From NCBI GenBank assembly GCA_024280395.1, contig JAJRQG010000033.1:1-51702 (forward strand): a stretch of 51,702 nt of DNA, written 5' to 3'. The notes under the pieces are model-generated. The model worked only from the letters and a program-made list of their open reading frames with translations, ran no database searches and had not been told where the DNA came from. Within the stretch, counting starts at the first letter, position 1. Every line of letters starts with the position of its first letter. A program made the position numbers and the translations under genes. This DNA comes from Gammaproteobacteria bacterium (GTDB lineage: Bacteria; Pseudomonadota; Gammaproteobacteria; Xanthomonadales; Marinicellaceae). Positions 1 to 8,252 of this stretch are shown here, in pieces.

Positions 1-15
1 CTTTTTTAAAAAGAA

Positions 16-384
16 TCATTCTTCAATTGATAGCTTATGTAATGCTTGTTCAATAAAATCAGCAATAACAGTTTTGTAAAAGGCTTTCTTTCTTTTTTTA
101 CTATCATCCATAACGGTTAATTGTGCAGGTGATATATCAAGAATATACGGCACATTATTATATTTACCTTGTCGTGTCATTGCAGGTAATGAACCATCAG
201 GATTCCTAAGGTTGGTTTGTTTTCAACTAAAAACATCAGGTAAAGTTTGGTACAACTCCACGCTGTTTGAATATTTTTCAGAAACAAGCATTTGTAACAA
301 ATCCAATTGAACTGGTTTTTTATCACTATTGGCTTTCGCCAAACGCATGTCTTTATCTTTGTGTAATAGGATTTCTTCAGCCAT
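16..384 (-). pseudogene. Replication-initiator-like protein, interrupted by in-frame TGA and short
   Basis: Reading the minus strand from ATG at 384 gives 53 codons (starting MAEEILLHKDKDMRLAKANS), then TGA at 225-223, then 69 more sense codons in the same frame to a second TGA at 18-16. Both halves look like one protein: the first contains LDLLQMLVSEKYSNSVELYQ and the second contains VPYILDISPAQLT. From memory this pattern resembles the N-terminal third of plasmid/ICE replication initiators, usually over 300 residues; that assignment is inference. The stop could come from a single TGG to TGA change. The frame also ends far short of a full initiator, so it is probably a decayed gene. It is divergent from the AlpA-like gene and belongs to the integrative element. 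Confidence 0.5.
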
Positions 385-446
385 AGTGGTGTGGTTAGAA
401 ATAATACATTGTTGTAATTATAAAGATTAATACAAAAATGCAAATA

Positions 447-455
447 TGCTATACT
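447..455 (+). promoter_or_regulatory. Extended -10 promoter for the AlpA-like gene
   Basis: TGCTATACT is an extended -10 element (TGn followed by TATACT at 450-455). The predicted start is near 462, leaving a leader of only about 12 nt before the TTG start codon at 474. No convincing -35 box is visible, as is usual for extended -10 promoters. It lies in the divergent gap between the rep-like gene and the AlpA-like gene. Confidence 0.4.
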
Positions 456-473
456 CGATTTTCACAATAACAA

Positions 474-914
474 TTGCCAAACTGCGTGGAATTACCTGAA
501 AATATACAAAAGTTGATACCCATAGCCGATTCAATGGGCGTGGCTTTGTATCAGAGATTTTCAGAAGATGAAGCGGTGGATTTTCTCAATATTTCAGTTC
601 AATCACTCAAACTACTAAGAGGACAAAATAAGATTTCATTTATTGGTTTGCCCGATAAAGTTGAATATTTTGGCTATCAGCTTTTAGAATATTTGATTGG
701 TGCGGTAAATTCGGCGACAACTACAAATAAGCAATCAGTAACAAATGATAGAATTGTCCGAACCAAAGAAGTGGTTGAAATGACTGGTTTGTCTCGAACC
801 ACGATTTGGAGAATGGAGAGATACAAAAGCTTTCCTTCTCGTGTATCTCTTGGTAAAAATAGTGTTGGTTGGAAATTGAGTGATATTCAAAAGTGGTTAT
901 CTACTCGAAGCTAA
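474..914 (+). CDS. AlpA-like DNA-binding regulator/excisionase of the integrative element
   Basis: 146 aa. The C-terminal part (about residues 88-146) begins DRIVRTKEVVEMTGLSRTTI and ends SDIQKWLSTRS. This is the winged-helix pattern of the AlpA/excisionase family, which activates integrase or directs excision in P4-like elements. The N-terminal 80 residues look like a second small helical module (QRFSEDEAVDFLNISVQSLK), so the protein is about twice the usual AlpA length. The start is TTG at 474, because an in-frame TAA at 468-470 blocks any extension; ATG at 534 is a shorter alternative. It lies between the broken rep-like gene and the integrase, which runs on the opposite strand. Family is fairly secure; the direction of regulation is inferred. 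Confidence 0.7.
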   Translation: MPNCVELPENIQKLIPIADSMGVALYQRFSEDEAVDFLNISVQSLKLLRGQNKISFIGLPDKVEYFGYQLLEYLIGAVNSATTTNKQSVTNDRIVRTKEVVEMTGLSRTTIWRMERYKSFPSRVSLGKNSVGWKLSDIQKWLSTRS

Positions 915-1145
915 AAAAAAGCTTAGTTTGTAAAATTTGTAATATGAAATTATTTGATTACAATTTATTTAATCAGCTTTAATAAAACTGTAGAATTCCA
1001 GACTAAATAAATTATCCTTAACTATTTATATCATGGCAATATTATATTTTATATGAAAAGTGGTATTGTGGAGTACTTTCATCTTAATTTGATTAATGAT
1101 AAATCAATGGATATCAGATAATCTTAATTAAATAACAGAATAGAA

Positions 1146-2363
1146 TTATGAATGAATAAATTCTGATTTTTTCTTATCCAAGTAATCAGCCCACCATTGC
1201 ATCATCTTGGTTCGTTCTTCCATATATCTAGCATGATGGATATAGGCAGCTCTTACGCTGTTTCGTTCCATGTGTGACAATTGTCTTTCTATTGCATCAG
1301 GATTATAGCCTTGTTCATTTAAAATTGATGAAGCATTGGCACGAAAACCGTGAGGCGTTGCTTTTGATTTTCCTTCTGTTTCTCCGTCGTAGCCCATTCT
1401 TCGCATGGCGCAACGCATGGTATTATCTGACAGGGGTCTGTTTCTATCGTTTTTCATGGGGAATAATAATTTTTCAATCCCTGAAATTTCTTGAACTTTG
1501 ACCAATACAGATAAGGCTTGTTTTGAAAGTGGTACTAAATGCTCTGTTCCCATTTTCATACGCTCGGCAGGGATTTTCCATATTGATTTTTTAAAATCGA
1601 ATTCATCCCATGTAGCACCACGAATTTCACCTGAACGGGTGAATGTATAGATTAATAACTGTAAAGCATATTGAGTTAATAAATACCCTCTATTGCCGTA
1701 TTGCTCTAACTCAGACATAAATCGACCAAGTTCTTCATTTTGCATAGATGGTTGATGTTGGCGTTTTTTTAGTTTTACGACACCAGTTAAATCTAAGGCA
1801 GGATTGAATTTTAATAAATCTCGTCTAACCGCATAAGTGAAAACCCTGCGTATATCCTGTAAAACCCGCCCTGCAATATCTAAAGCACCACGCTTTTCAA
1901 TATTTTTGATTACAATCAAAATATCTCTAGTGAGGATTTTATCCATTGGTTTGTTATCTAAATACTTGAAGGCGTTTTTTTCTAATCGGTGTAATAGCCT
2001 ATTTGCGTGATCCTCAGTCCACGTCACTTTCTCGTGTTTCCACCAATCTAAGGCAATTTTTGAGAATGTATTGGTATCATTCATAATCATACTATACATT
2101 TTTTCTTTCTTGGCTTGGCTTGGGTCAATCCCCTCTTTAAGTTGTTGCCTTGCTTCGGCTCGTGCATCTCTCGCCATCTTTAAAGATGTTTCAGGATACA
2201 CGCCAATGGCTAAAGTTTTTTGTTTACCACCAAAGCGATATTTTAAACGCCAATATTTAGCACCATTTTTCTTGATTAGTAGCCTTAATCCTTTTTCATC
2301 AGTAAGCCAAAAGTCCTTTGTTTTAGGGGTTGTACGCTTGATTTTTATATCTGTTAATGCCAT
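1146..2363 (-). CDS. P4-type tyrosine recombinase/integrase
   Basis: 405 aa from ATG at 2363 (MALTDIKIKRTTPKTKDFWL). The N-terminal arm-binding domain of the P4/DUF4102 type is recognisable from GLRLLIKKNGAKYWRLKYRF and KTLAIGVYPETSLKMARDAR. A core-binding SAM-like domain follows, then a catalytic domain with the active-site arginine region (LLIYTFTRSGEIRGATWDEF), the HxxR box (TPHGFRANASSIL) and the tyrosine region (LSHMERNSVRAAYIHHARY). All catalytic boxes look intact. An in-frame extension to 2417 exists, but the family begins at MALTD and the extension would run into the TGAAA repeats, so I chose 2363. The gene starts about 170 bp from the 3' end of tRNA-Phe and reads away from it, the standard arrangement for site-specific insertion into a tRNA gene. 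Confidence 0.92.
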   Translation of the reverse strand: MALTDIKIKRTTPKTKDFWLTDEKGLRLLIKKNGAKYWRLKYRFGGKQKTLAIGVYPETSLKMARDARAEARQQLKEGIDPSQAKKEKMYSMIMNDTNTFSKIALDWWKHEKVTWTEDHANRLLHRLEKNAFKYLDNKPMDKILTRDILIVIKNIEKRGALDIAGRVLQDIRRVFTYAVRRDLLKFNPALDLTGVVKLKKRQHQPSMQNEELGRFMSELEQYGNRGYLLTQYALQLLIYTFTRSGEIRGATWDEFDFKKSIWKIPAERMKMGTEHLVPLSKQALSVLVKVQEISGIEKLLFPMKNDRNRPLSDNTMRCAMRRMGYDGETEGKSKATPHGFRANASSILNEQGYNPDAIERQLSHMERNSVRAAYIHHARYMEERTKMMQWWADYLDKKKSEFIHS

Positions 2364-2423
2364 TTTGGTGCTACCTATATAAATTGAACTGAGTGATAGC
2401 ACCAAATATAGCACCATTTGGTA

Positions 2424-2521
2424 TGAAATTCCATGAAATAGGGTGAAACACGCTGAAACAACCTAGTGGTTGTAAGCGAGTATTTATAAGGGTTTTTGAA
2501 CTACTTTGAAACGGGTTGAAA
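2424..2521. repeat. Helically phased TGAAA motifs next to the attachment site
   Basis: TGAAA begins at 2424, 2434, 2444 and 2454, exactly 10 bp apart. A second cluster has TGAA(C) at 2497 and TGAAA at 2507 and 2517, again 10 bp apart. The two clusters are 43 bp apart. The motifs fill the gap between the integrase start and the tRNA 3' end, where arm-type integrase or excisionase sites are expected. A role as protein-binding sites or phased bends is inferred. Confidence 0.6.
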
Positions 2522-2529
2522 CCAAAAAA

Positions 2530-2549
2530 TGGTGCCCGGTCTCGGAATC
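2530..2549. other. Probable attachment-site core at the tRNA-Phe 3' end
   Basis: The integrase gene lies just beyond the 3' end of tRNA-Phe and the tRNA is intact including CCA. This is the usual result of integration by a P4-type recombinase using the tRNA 3' end as att site. The other att copy should lie left of the window, so the exact core cannot be delimited. Confidence 0.4.
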
Positions 2550-2605
2550 GAACCAAGGACACGAGGATTTTCAATCCTCTGCTCTACCGACTGAGCTAAC
2601 CGGGC
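2530..2605 (-). tRNA. tRNA-Phe (GAA)
   Basis: The minus strand from 2605 reads GCCCGGTTAGCTCAG with a complementary 3' acceptor CCGGGCACCA, so CCA is genome-encoded. The anticodon loop reads TTGAAAA, with GAA as anticodon. The T arm GGTTCGATTCC is standard. Total length is 76 nt. It is the insertion target of the integrative element on its 3' side and stays functional. Confidence 0.97.
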
Positions 2606-2707
2606 ATCTTTTTTCGCATCATTTGTAAAGAAGAAATCTTCACAACCTGAATTGAACGCGCATTATATTTAGCTTGATAGTGACTGTCAAACTTTAATTC
2701 AACAATT

Positions 2708-2974
2708 TTATGATTCTGGCGTATATCCTTCAACAGGTTCAATACCCCCGTCAAAAAAGAATTTTTGCATCGCTTCTTCTATGCGTTTTCTGTCTTTTGG
2801 ATTGATGGGTGATAATCTATTCTCATTTATAAACATCACTTGGTAGCTTAACCATTCCTGCCAAAATTTTTGTGAGACTTGTTGATGAATATTTTTACCC
2901 AGCTCTCCTGGGTAAGGAACATAGTCCATTCCTTGTTGGTTTTTGCCGTATTTGATGCAATTTATTGTTCTCAT
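2708..2974 (-). CDS. yggX: YggX, probable Fe(2+)-trafficking/oxidative damage protection protein
   Basis: 88 aa, the family's usual length. It has the conserved N-terminal Cys (MRTINCIKYGK), the YPGELGKNIHQQVS stretch, the WQEWLSYQVMFINENRL core and the C-terminal EGYTPE. YggX is a small cytosolic protein linked to iron handling and protection of Fe-S clusters from superoxide. It is a single gene with its own upstream gap and reads toward the tRNA. Beside mutY in many gammaproteobacteria; not so here. Confidence 0.93.
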   Translation of the reverse strand: MRTINCIKYGKNQQGMDYVPYPGELGKNIHQQVSQKFWQEWLSYQVMFINENRLSPINPKDRKRIEEAMQKFFFDGGIEPVEGYTPES

Positions 2975-3110
2975 AAAAATTAGTTAAAAATAATTGTACA
3001 AATTCTACCACCATTGTTGCTTATACAGATGAAAAATGATTAAAGTTTAATAATCTTAATTACATCATGTTCAGTGTCCACAAAAATAGGCATGATGATT
3101 AGTTTGTAGA

Positions 3111-3704
3111 TTAATCGGATGCAAGTTCAAAAGTGGTGCTGATGATTTGTTTGGATTTTTCCCAATCGCGCTGGGCCGTTTTTGCAGAAATATCGAAATA
3201 CTCGGCAATTTCGGCAAGCGTCAGACCGCAAAAGAATTTTAAATTAAAAACCGCTGCCATGCGTGGAGAATGTTTTTCCAACTTGCTAAGAATCAAATCA
3301 AGTTGGTAAAGCCATTCTGCTTCTTCTTGGATGCTATTGAGGCTATTCTTTTCGGTAGTGGCAACGGAAACAAAGTTTGGTCTTTTTAAACGTTGTTTAC
3401 TCTTTGCCGCATCCAATAAAATTTGTCGCATGGCAATGGCTGCGATGGACAAGAAATGGGTTTTGTTATTGTATTTAACGTCGCTACTTTTAAGTTTTAA
3501 CCAGGTTTCATTGACTAGTGCGGTAGTGTTCAAGGTTTTGTTGTCTTGAAAGGAATTTCTGCGGGAAGTGGCAATTAGCTTTAATTCATAGTAGAGAATA
3601 TCAACGAGTTTATTGAGTGCATTTTCTTCGCCTGTATTGGCTTTTTGAAAAAGGAGGGTCACTTCACTAGGATTCAGTTGAAAGGTAATGGCCTGATTAT
3701 CCAT
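3111..3704 (-). CDS. ECF-type RNA polymerase sigma factor paired with a kinase
   Basis: 197 aa from ATG at 3704 (MDNQAITFQLNPSEV); a start at 3716 would add four residues. Region 2 reads TLNTTALVNETWLKLKSSDV followed by HFLSIAAIAMRQILLDAAKS; region 4 reads FFCGLTLAEIAEYFDISAKT. This is the ECF-like family often linked to a Ser/Thr kinase. In place of the acidic DAEDLVQ stretch typical of region 2.2 it has two threonines (TTALVNE). In a studied Vibrio pair (EcfP/PknT) a threonine there is phosphorylated to activate the sigma factor; extending that to this gene is inference. The start overlaps the kinase stop by 8 nt, implying translational coupling. No anti-sigma gene is nearby. Confidence 0.85.
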   Translation of the reverse strand: MDNQAITFQLNPSEVTLLFQKANTGEENALNKLVDILYYELKLIATSRRNSFQDNKTLNTTALVNETWLKLKSSDVKYNNKTHFLSIAAIAMRQILLDAAKSKQRLKRPNFVSVATTEKNSLNSIQEEAEWLYQLDLILSKLEKHSPRMAAVFNLKFFCGLTLAEIAEYFDISAKTAQRDWEKSKQIISTTFELASD

Positions 3705-6174
3705 CGTTATTCTCAATAATTGTTAAATTATATTTCTTTATTGATTTTTGATACGATTCGTTTGGCCAGCCATCGGTATTTTTCATCCTCAATAGATAAG
3801 GCCTGGCGGAATCAAACTTTCCTTGAATCAGTAAAACATAAACATAAGTGTTCACATAGTAAATGCTCGCATTGGGAGTGGTTGCAATTTTCTTTAAAAT
3901 TTTCTCAGCTTTTTGCCAGTATTTCTTTTCTCCTTGTTGGTCGTTTTTTTTGCCTAAAAGGTTAGCGAAATTGAGCATATCAACAGCTAGGTCATTTTGT
4001 AATGAGGCGTTTTCTGGGGAAGAACGTGCGATTTTTTCAGTGATGTTTAAGCTGGCTTTAAACTTTATTTCTGCTAAATCAAACTCCTTTATTTTATTGT
4101 ATGCTTCTCCCAATATAGTATAAGAATAAGATAAAGCGCGATAATATATATGATTTTCGGGGGCACGAATGTGCAATAATTCACCATATTTAACTGCTTG
4201 TTGGGCATGTTTGATTGCATTATTGAAGTCTTTGTTTAAAACATAGGCATAAGAAATTTGATTATTGGTCTTTTGTAGATTGCTCATAAAAGGTATTGAA
4301 TTGGGGTTTGATTTTAATAACTTTTCGGAAGCATTCATGGCTTGTTTATAATACCGAATTGATGAGTCTATTTCTTTTAAGTCTATGTAATACCAGCCCA
4401 TGGCTACAAAGGATTTAAATTTTTTGGTTAGCCACTGTTTGTTGGATTCATCATTGGCAAATTCTTGGGATGCGATATTCAAGGCTTGATCCAAATATAT
4501 TTTGGCTTTTTCATATTGACTTTGCTCCATTAAATTCCAGGACAACGGATGAATGACAAACCACTTGATCTCATTTGCATTATTAGCCTTTATGTTACTT
4601 AATTTTAAGGCTTGTAACTGTGCTTTTTCGTGTTCGGAATTGGCCAGTTCTAGCAAACCCAATTTGGCATGAAGGCCAGCTAAATCGGTTAAGGTTAGCG
4701 CCAATAAACTGAATTTTTCTTGTTGATGTGATGAAGTATTGTCTAATGCTAAAAGAATGTTTCTGGCCTTAGAGTAGGCGCCAATTGATGGAGAGGTATC
4801 CTGTTGCATTTCTAATACGCTGGCAATGTTTCTGTAGGCTACAACATATTTTAGTTTTTCAATATTAGAGAGTTTGAAATTATATTTATTGAGGTGTTGT
4901 AGGTTCTTTTGCGCAACTGATTGGAGTAAATCTACTCGACCAATATCAGTGAGTTCAGCATGTAAATCTTTGAGTAAAAAATTAAACAGGTCATCGGACT
5001 CTGCTTTGGCCTGTATTGCGATTTGCCTTTCTTGGTTTATATCATAGGTGTATTTAATTATGGATAAAACACCAATAATAAAAATTGAAATAGTAAAGAC
5101 AGCAATCACTTTATTTCTTTTGATTAATCGCCAAAATGATTTTAATAACGATTCTTTTTTGGCCATGATTGGATAGCCATTAAGCCAATTTTCTAAATCC
5201 TGTTTTAAATTGAGAGCCGATTGATAACGGTCTTGGCATTTTTTATTTAAACAGGTTTGAACTATAATTTGCAAATCTTTGGGGAAAGCTGAAATTATCC
5301 TTGTCAGTTTTTCAGGGTTTTCATGCATAACTTTTTGGTGCACATCTACTGTTGATGTAGCTTTAAAAGGCTTGACACCTGAGAAAAGTTGATACAAAAC
5401 CACACCCAGACTAAAAACATCAGAACGTCTATCAATAGTTTGCAGACCTTTAATTTGTTCTGGAGACATATACCCAGGTGTACCAACCTGGTTGCCTTGA
5501 TTGGTCAGTTCGGCAGAATCATCTTGGTGAGCAATGCCAAAGTCCAAGATAATTGGATTATAATCTCCCTCTTGGTTTTCAATAAGGATATTGGCAGGCT
5601 TAATGTCTCTGTGGATAATACCCAAGGTATGAGAAAAATGGATGGCATCACATACTTTTATTAACAAATGAACAATGGATTCTGTTGAAAGTTTTCCACT
5701 CTTACAAAATTCACTGATGGTCTTGCCATCAATGTATTCCAGTACAAACCAGGGGATTCCGTCGTCTGTGGTGCCCGCATCAAGTAGCGGAACAATGTTT
5801 GGGTGACGAAGTTGTGCGAGAATTTGCTTTTCCCGTAAAAAACGATCTTTAATATTCTGGTTATTAAAGCCTTTGGTTAGAACTTTAATCGCAACAATTT
5901 TATCGAACTGTCCATCGCTGCGGTTGGCTAAGTAAACATTGCCCATGCCTCCTGAGCCAATTTGTTTGATGATTTTGTATTGATTAAAAACCACGCCATC
6001 ATAATTAGTTGCTTCCTGATTAAAAATTTCATCATATAAATTGGGCAGTAGTCTTTCTAAACCTTGATCAAATTGGGAGACATATTCAGATGAATCAGTT
6101 GTCTTAATCTCAAGATTAAGGGCCTCCTGAAAGGCTTGTTCTAATTTCAGTTTTTTATCCTTCGATAAAGGCAT
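3697..6174 (-). CDS. Transmembrane serine/threonine protein kinase with TPR-like C-terminal domain
   Basis: 825 aa from ATG at 6174 (MPLSKDKKLKLEQAF); a TTG at 6180 is possible. The Hanks-type kinase domain spans about residues 65-335. It has a glycine loop IGSGGMG (about 72-78), catalytic lysine in VAIKV (about 97), HRDIKPANIL (about 188-197), LDFGIAH (about 210-216) and GTPGYMSPEQI. One membrane segment lies at about 355-374 (VIAVFTISIFIIGVLSII). The remaining 450 residues are helical and TPR-like (YEKAKIYLDQALNIA; SSIRYYKQAMNASEKLL), probably facing the periplasm as a sensor. All kinase motifs are intact. It is the first gene of a two-gene operon with the ECF sigma gene and is divergent from tldD. 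Probable role: sense an envelope signal and phosphorylate the sigma factor. Confidence 0.88.
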   Translation of the reverse strand: MPLSKDKKLKLEQAFQEALNLEIKTTDSSEYVSQFDQGLERLLPNLYDEIFNQEATNYDGVVFNQYKIIKQIGSGGMGNVYLANRSDGQFDKIVAIKVLTKGFNNQNIKDRFLREKQILAQLRHPNIVPLLDAGTTDDGIPWFVLEYIDGKTISEFCKSGKLSTESIVHLLIKVCDAIHFSHTLGIIHRDIKPANILIENQEGDYNPIILDFGIAHQDDSAELTNQGNQVGTPGYMSPEQIKGLQTIDRRSDVFSLGVVLYQLFSGVKPFKATSTVDVHQKVMHENPEKLTRIISAFPKDLQIIVQTCLNKKCQDRYQSALNLKQDLENWLNGYPIMAKKESLLKSFWRLIKRNKVIAVFTISIFIIGVLSIIKYTYDINQERQIAIQAKAESDDLFNFLLKDLHAELTDIGRVDLLQSVAQKNLQHLNKYNFKLSNIEKLKYVVAYRNIASVLEMQQDTSPSIGAYSKARNILLALDNTSSHQQEKFSLLALTLTDLAGLHAKLGLLELANSEHEKAQLQALKLSNIKANNANEIKWFVIHPLSWNLMEQSQYEKAKIYLDQALNIASQEFANDESNKQWLTKKFKSFVAMGWYYIDLKEIDSSIRYYKQAMNASEKLLKSNPNSIPFMSNLQKTNNQISYAYVLNKDFNNAIKHAQQAVKYGELLHIRAPENHIYYRALSYSYTILGEAYNKIKEFDLAEIKFKASLNITEKIARSSPENASLQNDLAVDMLNFANLLGKKNDQQGEKKYWQKAEKILKKIATTPNASIYYVNTYVYVLLIQGKFDSARPYLLRMKNTDGWPNESYQKSIKKYNLTIIENNDG

Positions 6175-6249
6175 AAGCAAGCAATAACAATGGCAATAAT
6201 TCTATAAATACAAGATAATAGCACATCGTAATTATTAAATGTTTAATGT

Positions 6250-7686
6250 ATGCTAAATAAAGTTAAAGCCCAATTATTAGAAGCTGGTGGTTTAGATGAA
6301 TCAAAACTGGACAATGCTTTGTCCCAAAGCTTATCCAAAGGTGCTGATTTTGCCGATTTGTACTTTCAGTCTTCTCGGATAGAATCGTGGATGTTAGAAG
6401 ATAAAAAGGTTAAAAGTGGCAGTCACAGTATTGATGCTGGAGTGGGTGTGCGCATTAATAATGGCGAAAAAACGGGTTTTGCTTATTCTGATGCCATGAC
6501 CAACCAAGGAATGTCGCAAGCAGTGAAGACCGCCAGCTCGATTGCCAATACAAGCAAACAAGTCGCACCAGTCAAAATTCAAACAATTGAACGGCCAGAT
6601 ATATATACTCAGTCTGATGTGTTAACGGGCATTGAAAATACTCAGATCCTTGATTTGTTAAACCAGATGGATGTCATGGCACGCAAACAAGATCATCGTA
6701 TTTCTAAAGTCATTTGTTCATTGTCCACATCACAAGAATATGTGTTGGTTGCTGCCAGTGATGGCACATTGGCTGCGGATATTCGCCCTTTGGCCAAGCT
6801 TAGCATACAAGTGATTGCCAATGATGGAAAAGGCCGCATGGAGATTGGATTTTCAGGTGGCGGCGGTAGAATGACTTTGGCAGAATTATTTAAACAAGGC
6901 AACCAAGAATCCTATGTCAACCAAGCGGTAAAATCTGCATTGGTTAATTTGGAGGCCATTGCAGCACCAGCAGGTGTGATGCCTGTGGTACTGGGAGCGG
7001 GTTGGCCAGGTGTCTTGTTGCATGAAGCCATTGGCCATGGTTTAGAAGGTGATTTTAACCGCAAAGGGACTTCAGCTTTTGCAGGGAAAGTTGGACAGCG
7101 TGTTGCCAGTGATCAGTGTACCATTATTGATTCAGGTATTTTACCCAATCGTCGTGGCTCATTAAATATTGATGATGAAGGCACACCTGCTCAAGAAAAC
7201 GTCTTGATAGAGAATGGCATTTTAAAAGGATACATGCAAGATAAACTCAATGCTCGATTGATGGGCGTTAAATCTACTGGCAATGGTCGCCGTGAATCAT
7301 TTGCCCACTTGCCCATACCTCGTATGACCAATACTTATATGATGAATGGTAAATATGAACACGAAGAAATCATTGCATCGGTGAAGAAAGGCATTTATGC
7401 AGAAAATTTTCGTGGTGGACAAGTTGATATTACCAATGGCAAGTTTGTATTTTCTGCCAGTGATGCTTTCTTAATCGAAAACGGCAAAATTACCAAGCCT
7501 GTTAAAGGCGTAACCTTAATCGGCGATGGCCCAACGGTATTAACCAAAGTTTCCATGGTTGGTAATAACCTAGAGTTTGACCAAGGCATGGGTGTTTGTG
7601 GTAAAGATGGACAAAATTTACCTGTAGGAATTGGGCAACCGACTTTGAAAGTTGATGAGTTGACCGTTGGTGGGACAGAGTTTTAA
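6250..7686 (+). CDS. tldD: Metalloprotease subunit TldD
   Basis: 478 aa. TldD forms a heterodimeric zinc protease with PmbA/TldE that degrades or matures small peptides such as microcins and CcdA. The zinc motif HEAIGHGLEGD (HExxxH, residues 258-263) is intact, and the glycine-rich C-terminal barrel (GMGVCGKDGQNLPVGIGQPT) is typical. The partner gene pmbA is in the same window at 14478, separated by an accessory patch. The stop overlaps the next start (TAATG), so the acetyltransferase gene is probably co-transcribed. Confidence 0.95.
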   Translation: MLNKVKAQLLEAGGLDESKLDNALSQSLSKGADFADLYFQSSRIESWMLEDKKVKSGSHSIDAGVGVRINNGEKTGFAYSDAMTNQGMSQAVKTASSIANTSKQVAPVKIQTIERPDIYTQSDVLTGIENTQILDLLNQMDVMARKQDHRISKVICSLSTSQEYVLVAASDGTLAADIRPLAKLSIQVIANDGKGRMEIGFSGGGGRMTLAELFKQGNQESYVNQAVKSALVNLEAIAAPAGVMPVVLGAGWPGVLLHEAIGHGLEGDFNRKGTSAFAGKVGQRVASDQCTIIDSGILPNRRGSLNIDDEGTPAQENVLIENGILKGYMQDKLNARLMGVKSTGNGRRESFAHLPIPRMTNTYMMNGKYEHEEIIASVKKGIYAENFRGGQVDITNGKFVFSASDAFLIENGKITKPVKGVTLIGDGPTVLTKVSMVGNNLEFDQGMGVCGKDGQNLPVGIGQPTLKVDELTVGGTEF

Positions 7687-8174
7687 TGATCAGAGCGTTT
7701 CAACAAAAGGGCTTATATGCCATTGTTGATATTTTGAATTATTATGTCAAAAATGATGTCTGTATTTTTCAGGTAGAGCCTTATAGCTTTGAAGAAATTG
7801 AAGCTAAATTTAAATGCATACTTCCCACCTACCCTGTTTTCATACAAGAACACAATGACAATGTTGTTGGCTTTGCCTACGGCGCACGTTGGCGCGATAA
7901 ACCGGCTTATGCCAAATCAGTGGAAACCACTATCTATGTTCATCCTGAATATAAACATGCGGGAATTGGTGAGCCTTTGTACAGAAAACTCATAGAAACA
8001 TTAACTCAAATGGACTTTCATCTGCTGGTTGCTGGCATGACTATGCCAAATCTAGGAAGTCAACGATTGCATGAGAAACTGGGCTTTGAAAAAGTGGGCG
8101 TGTTTAAAGATGCGGGTATGAAATTTGGTCAATGGCACAGTGTGGGTTTTTGGCAGAAAATACTCAAAAATTAA
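7686..8174 (+). CDS. GNAT-family N-acetyltransferase
   Basis: 162 aa, close to the phosphinothricin/methionine-sulfoximine acetyltransferase (Pat/YncA-like) length and pattern. It has SFEEIEAKF near the N-terminus, VVGFAYGARWRDKPAYAKS, the strand ETTIYVHPEYKHAGIGEPLY with the acetyl-CoA pyrophosphate loop (usual R/Q-xxGxG/A, here KHAGIG), and SQRLHEKLGFEKVGVFKDAG. The substrate is a small amine or amino-acid analogue; exact specificity is not readable. Start and tldD stop share one base. Confidence 0.85.
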   Translation: MIRAFQQKGLYAIVDILNYYVKNDVCIFQVEPYSFEEIEAKFKCILPTYPVFIQEHNDNVVGFAYGARWRDKPAYAKSVETTIYVHPEYKHAGIGEPLYRKLIETLTQMDFHLLVAGMTMPNLGSQRLHEKLGFEKVGVFKDAGMKFGQWHSVGFWQKILKN

Positions 8175-8224
8175 TCTTTAACAACGACCTTTCTGGCATC
8201 AAGATGGGTTAACTCTCCCCCCAT

Positions 8225-8252
8225 TTTACATTTCGGTAGTATCTGCTATAAT
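8225..8252 (+). promoter_or_regulatory. Sigma-70 promoter of the secreted nuclease, with a long leader
   Basis: TTTACA (8225-8230), a 16-bp spacer and TGCTATAAT (TATAAT at 8247-8252, with TG extension). The predicted start near 8259 leaves about 244 nt of untranslated leader before ATG 8503. The 328-bp gap 8175-8502 otherwise contains no ORF I can support. A purine-rich ribosome site (AGAGAGAGA) precedes the ATG. Confidence 0.5.

Noticed and set aside
223-225. Selenocysteine or stop-codon readthrough at the in-frame TGA
   Set aside because: No SECIS-like hairpin is evident after the TGA and the family is not a selenoprotein; a nonsense change is simpler.
177-443. Minus-strand 88-codon open frame over the rep-like gene
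   Set aside because: Different frame from the conserved rep-like protein; composition is unlike a real protein.
2364-2417. N-terminal extension of the integrase to 2417
   Set aside because: The family begins at MALTD; the extension has no family match and runs toward the TGAAA array.
2371-2574. 67-codon minus-strand open frame covering part of tRNA-Phe
   Set aside because: It overlaps the tRNA and attachment region and has no protein-like features.
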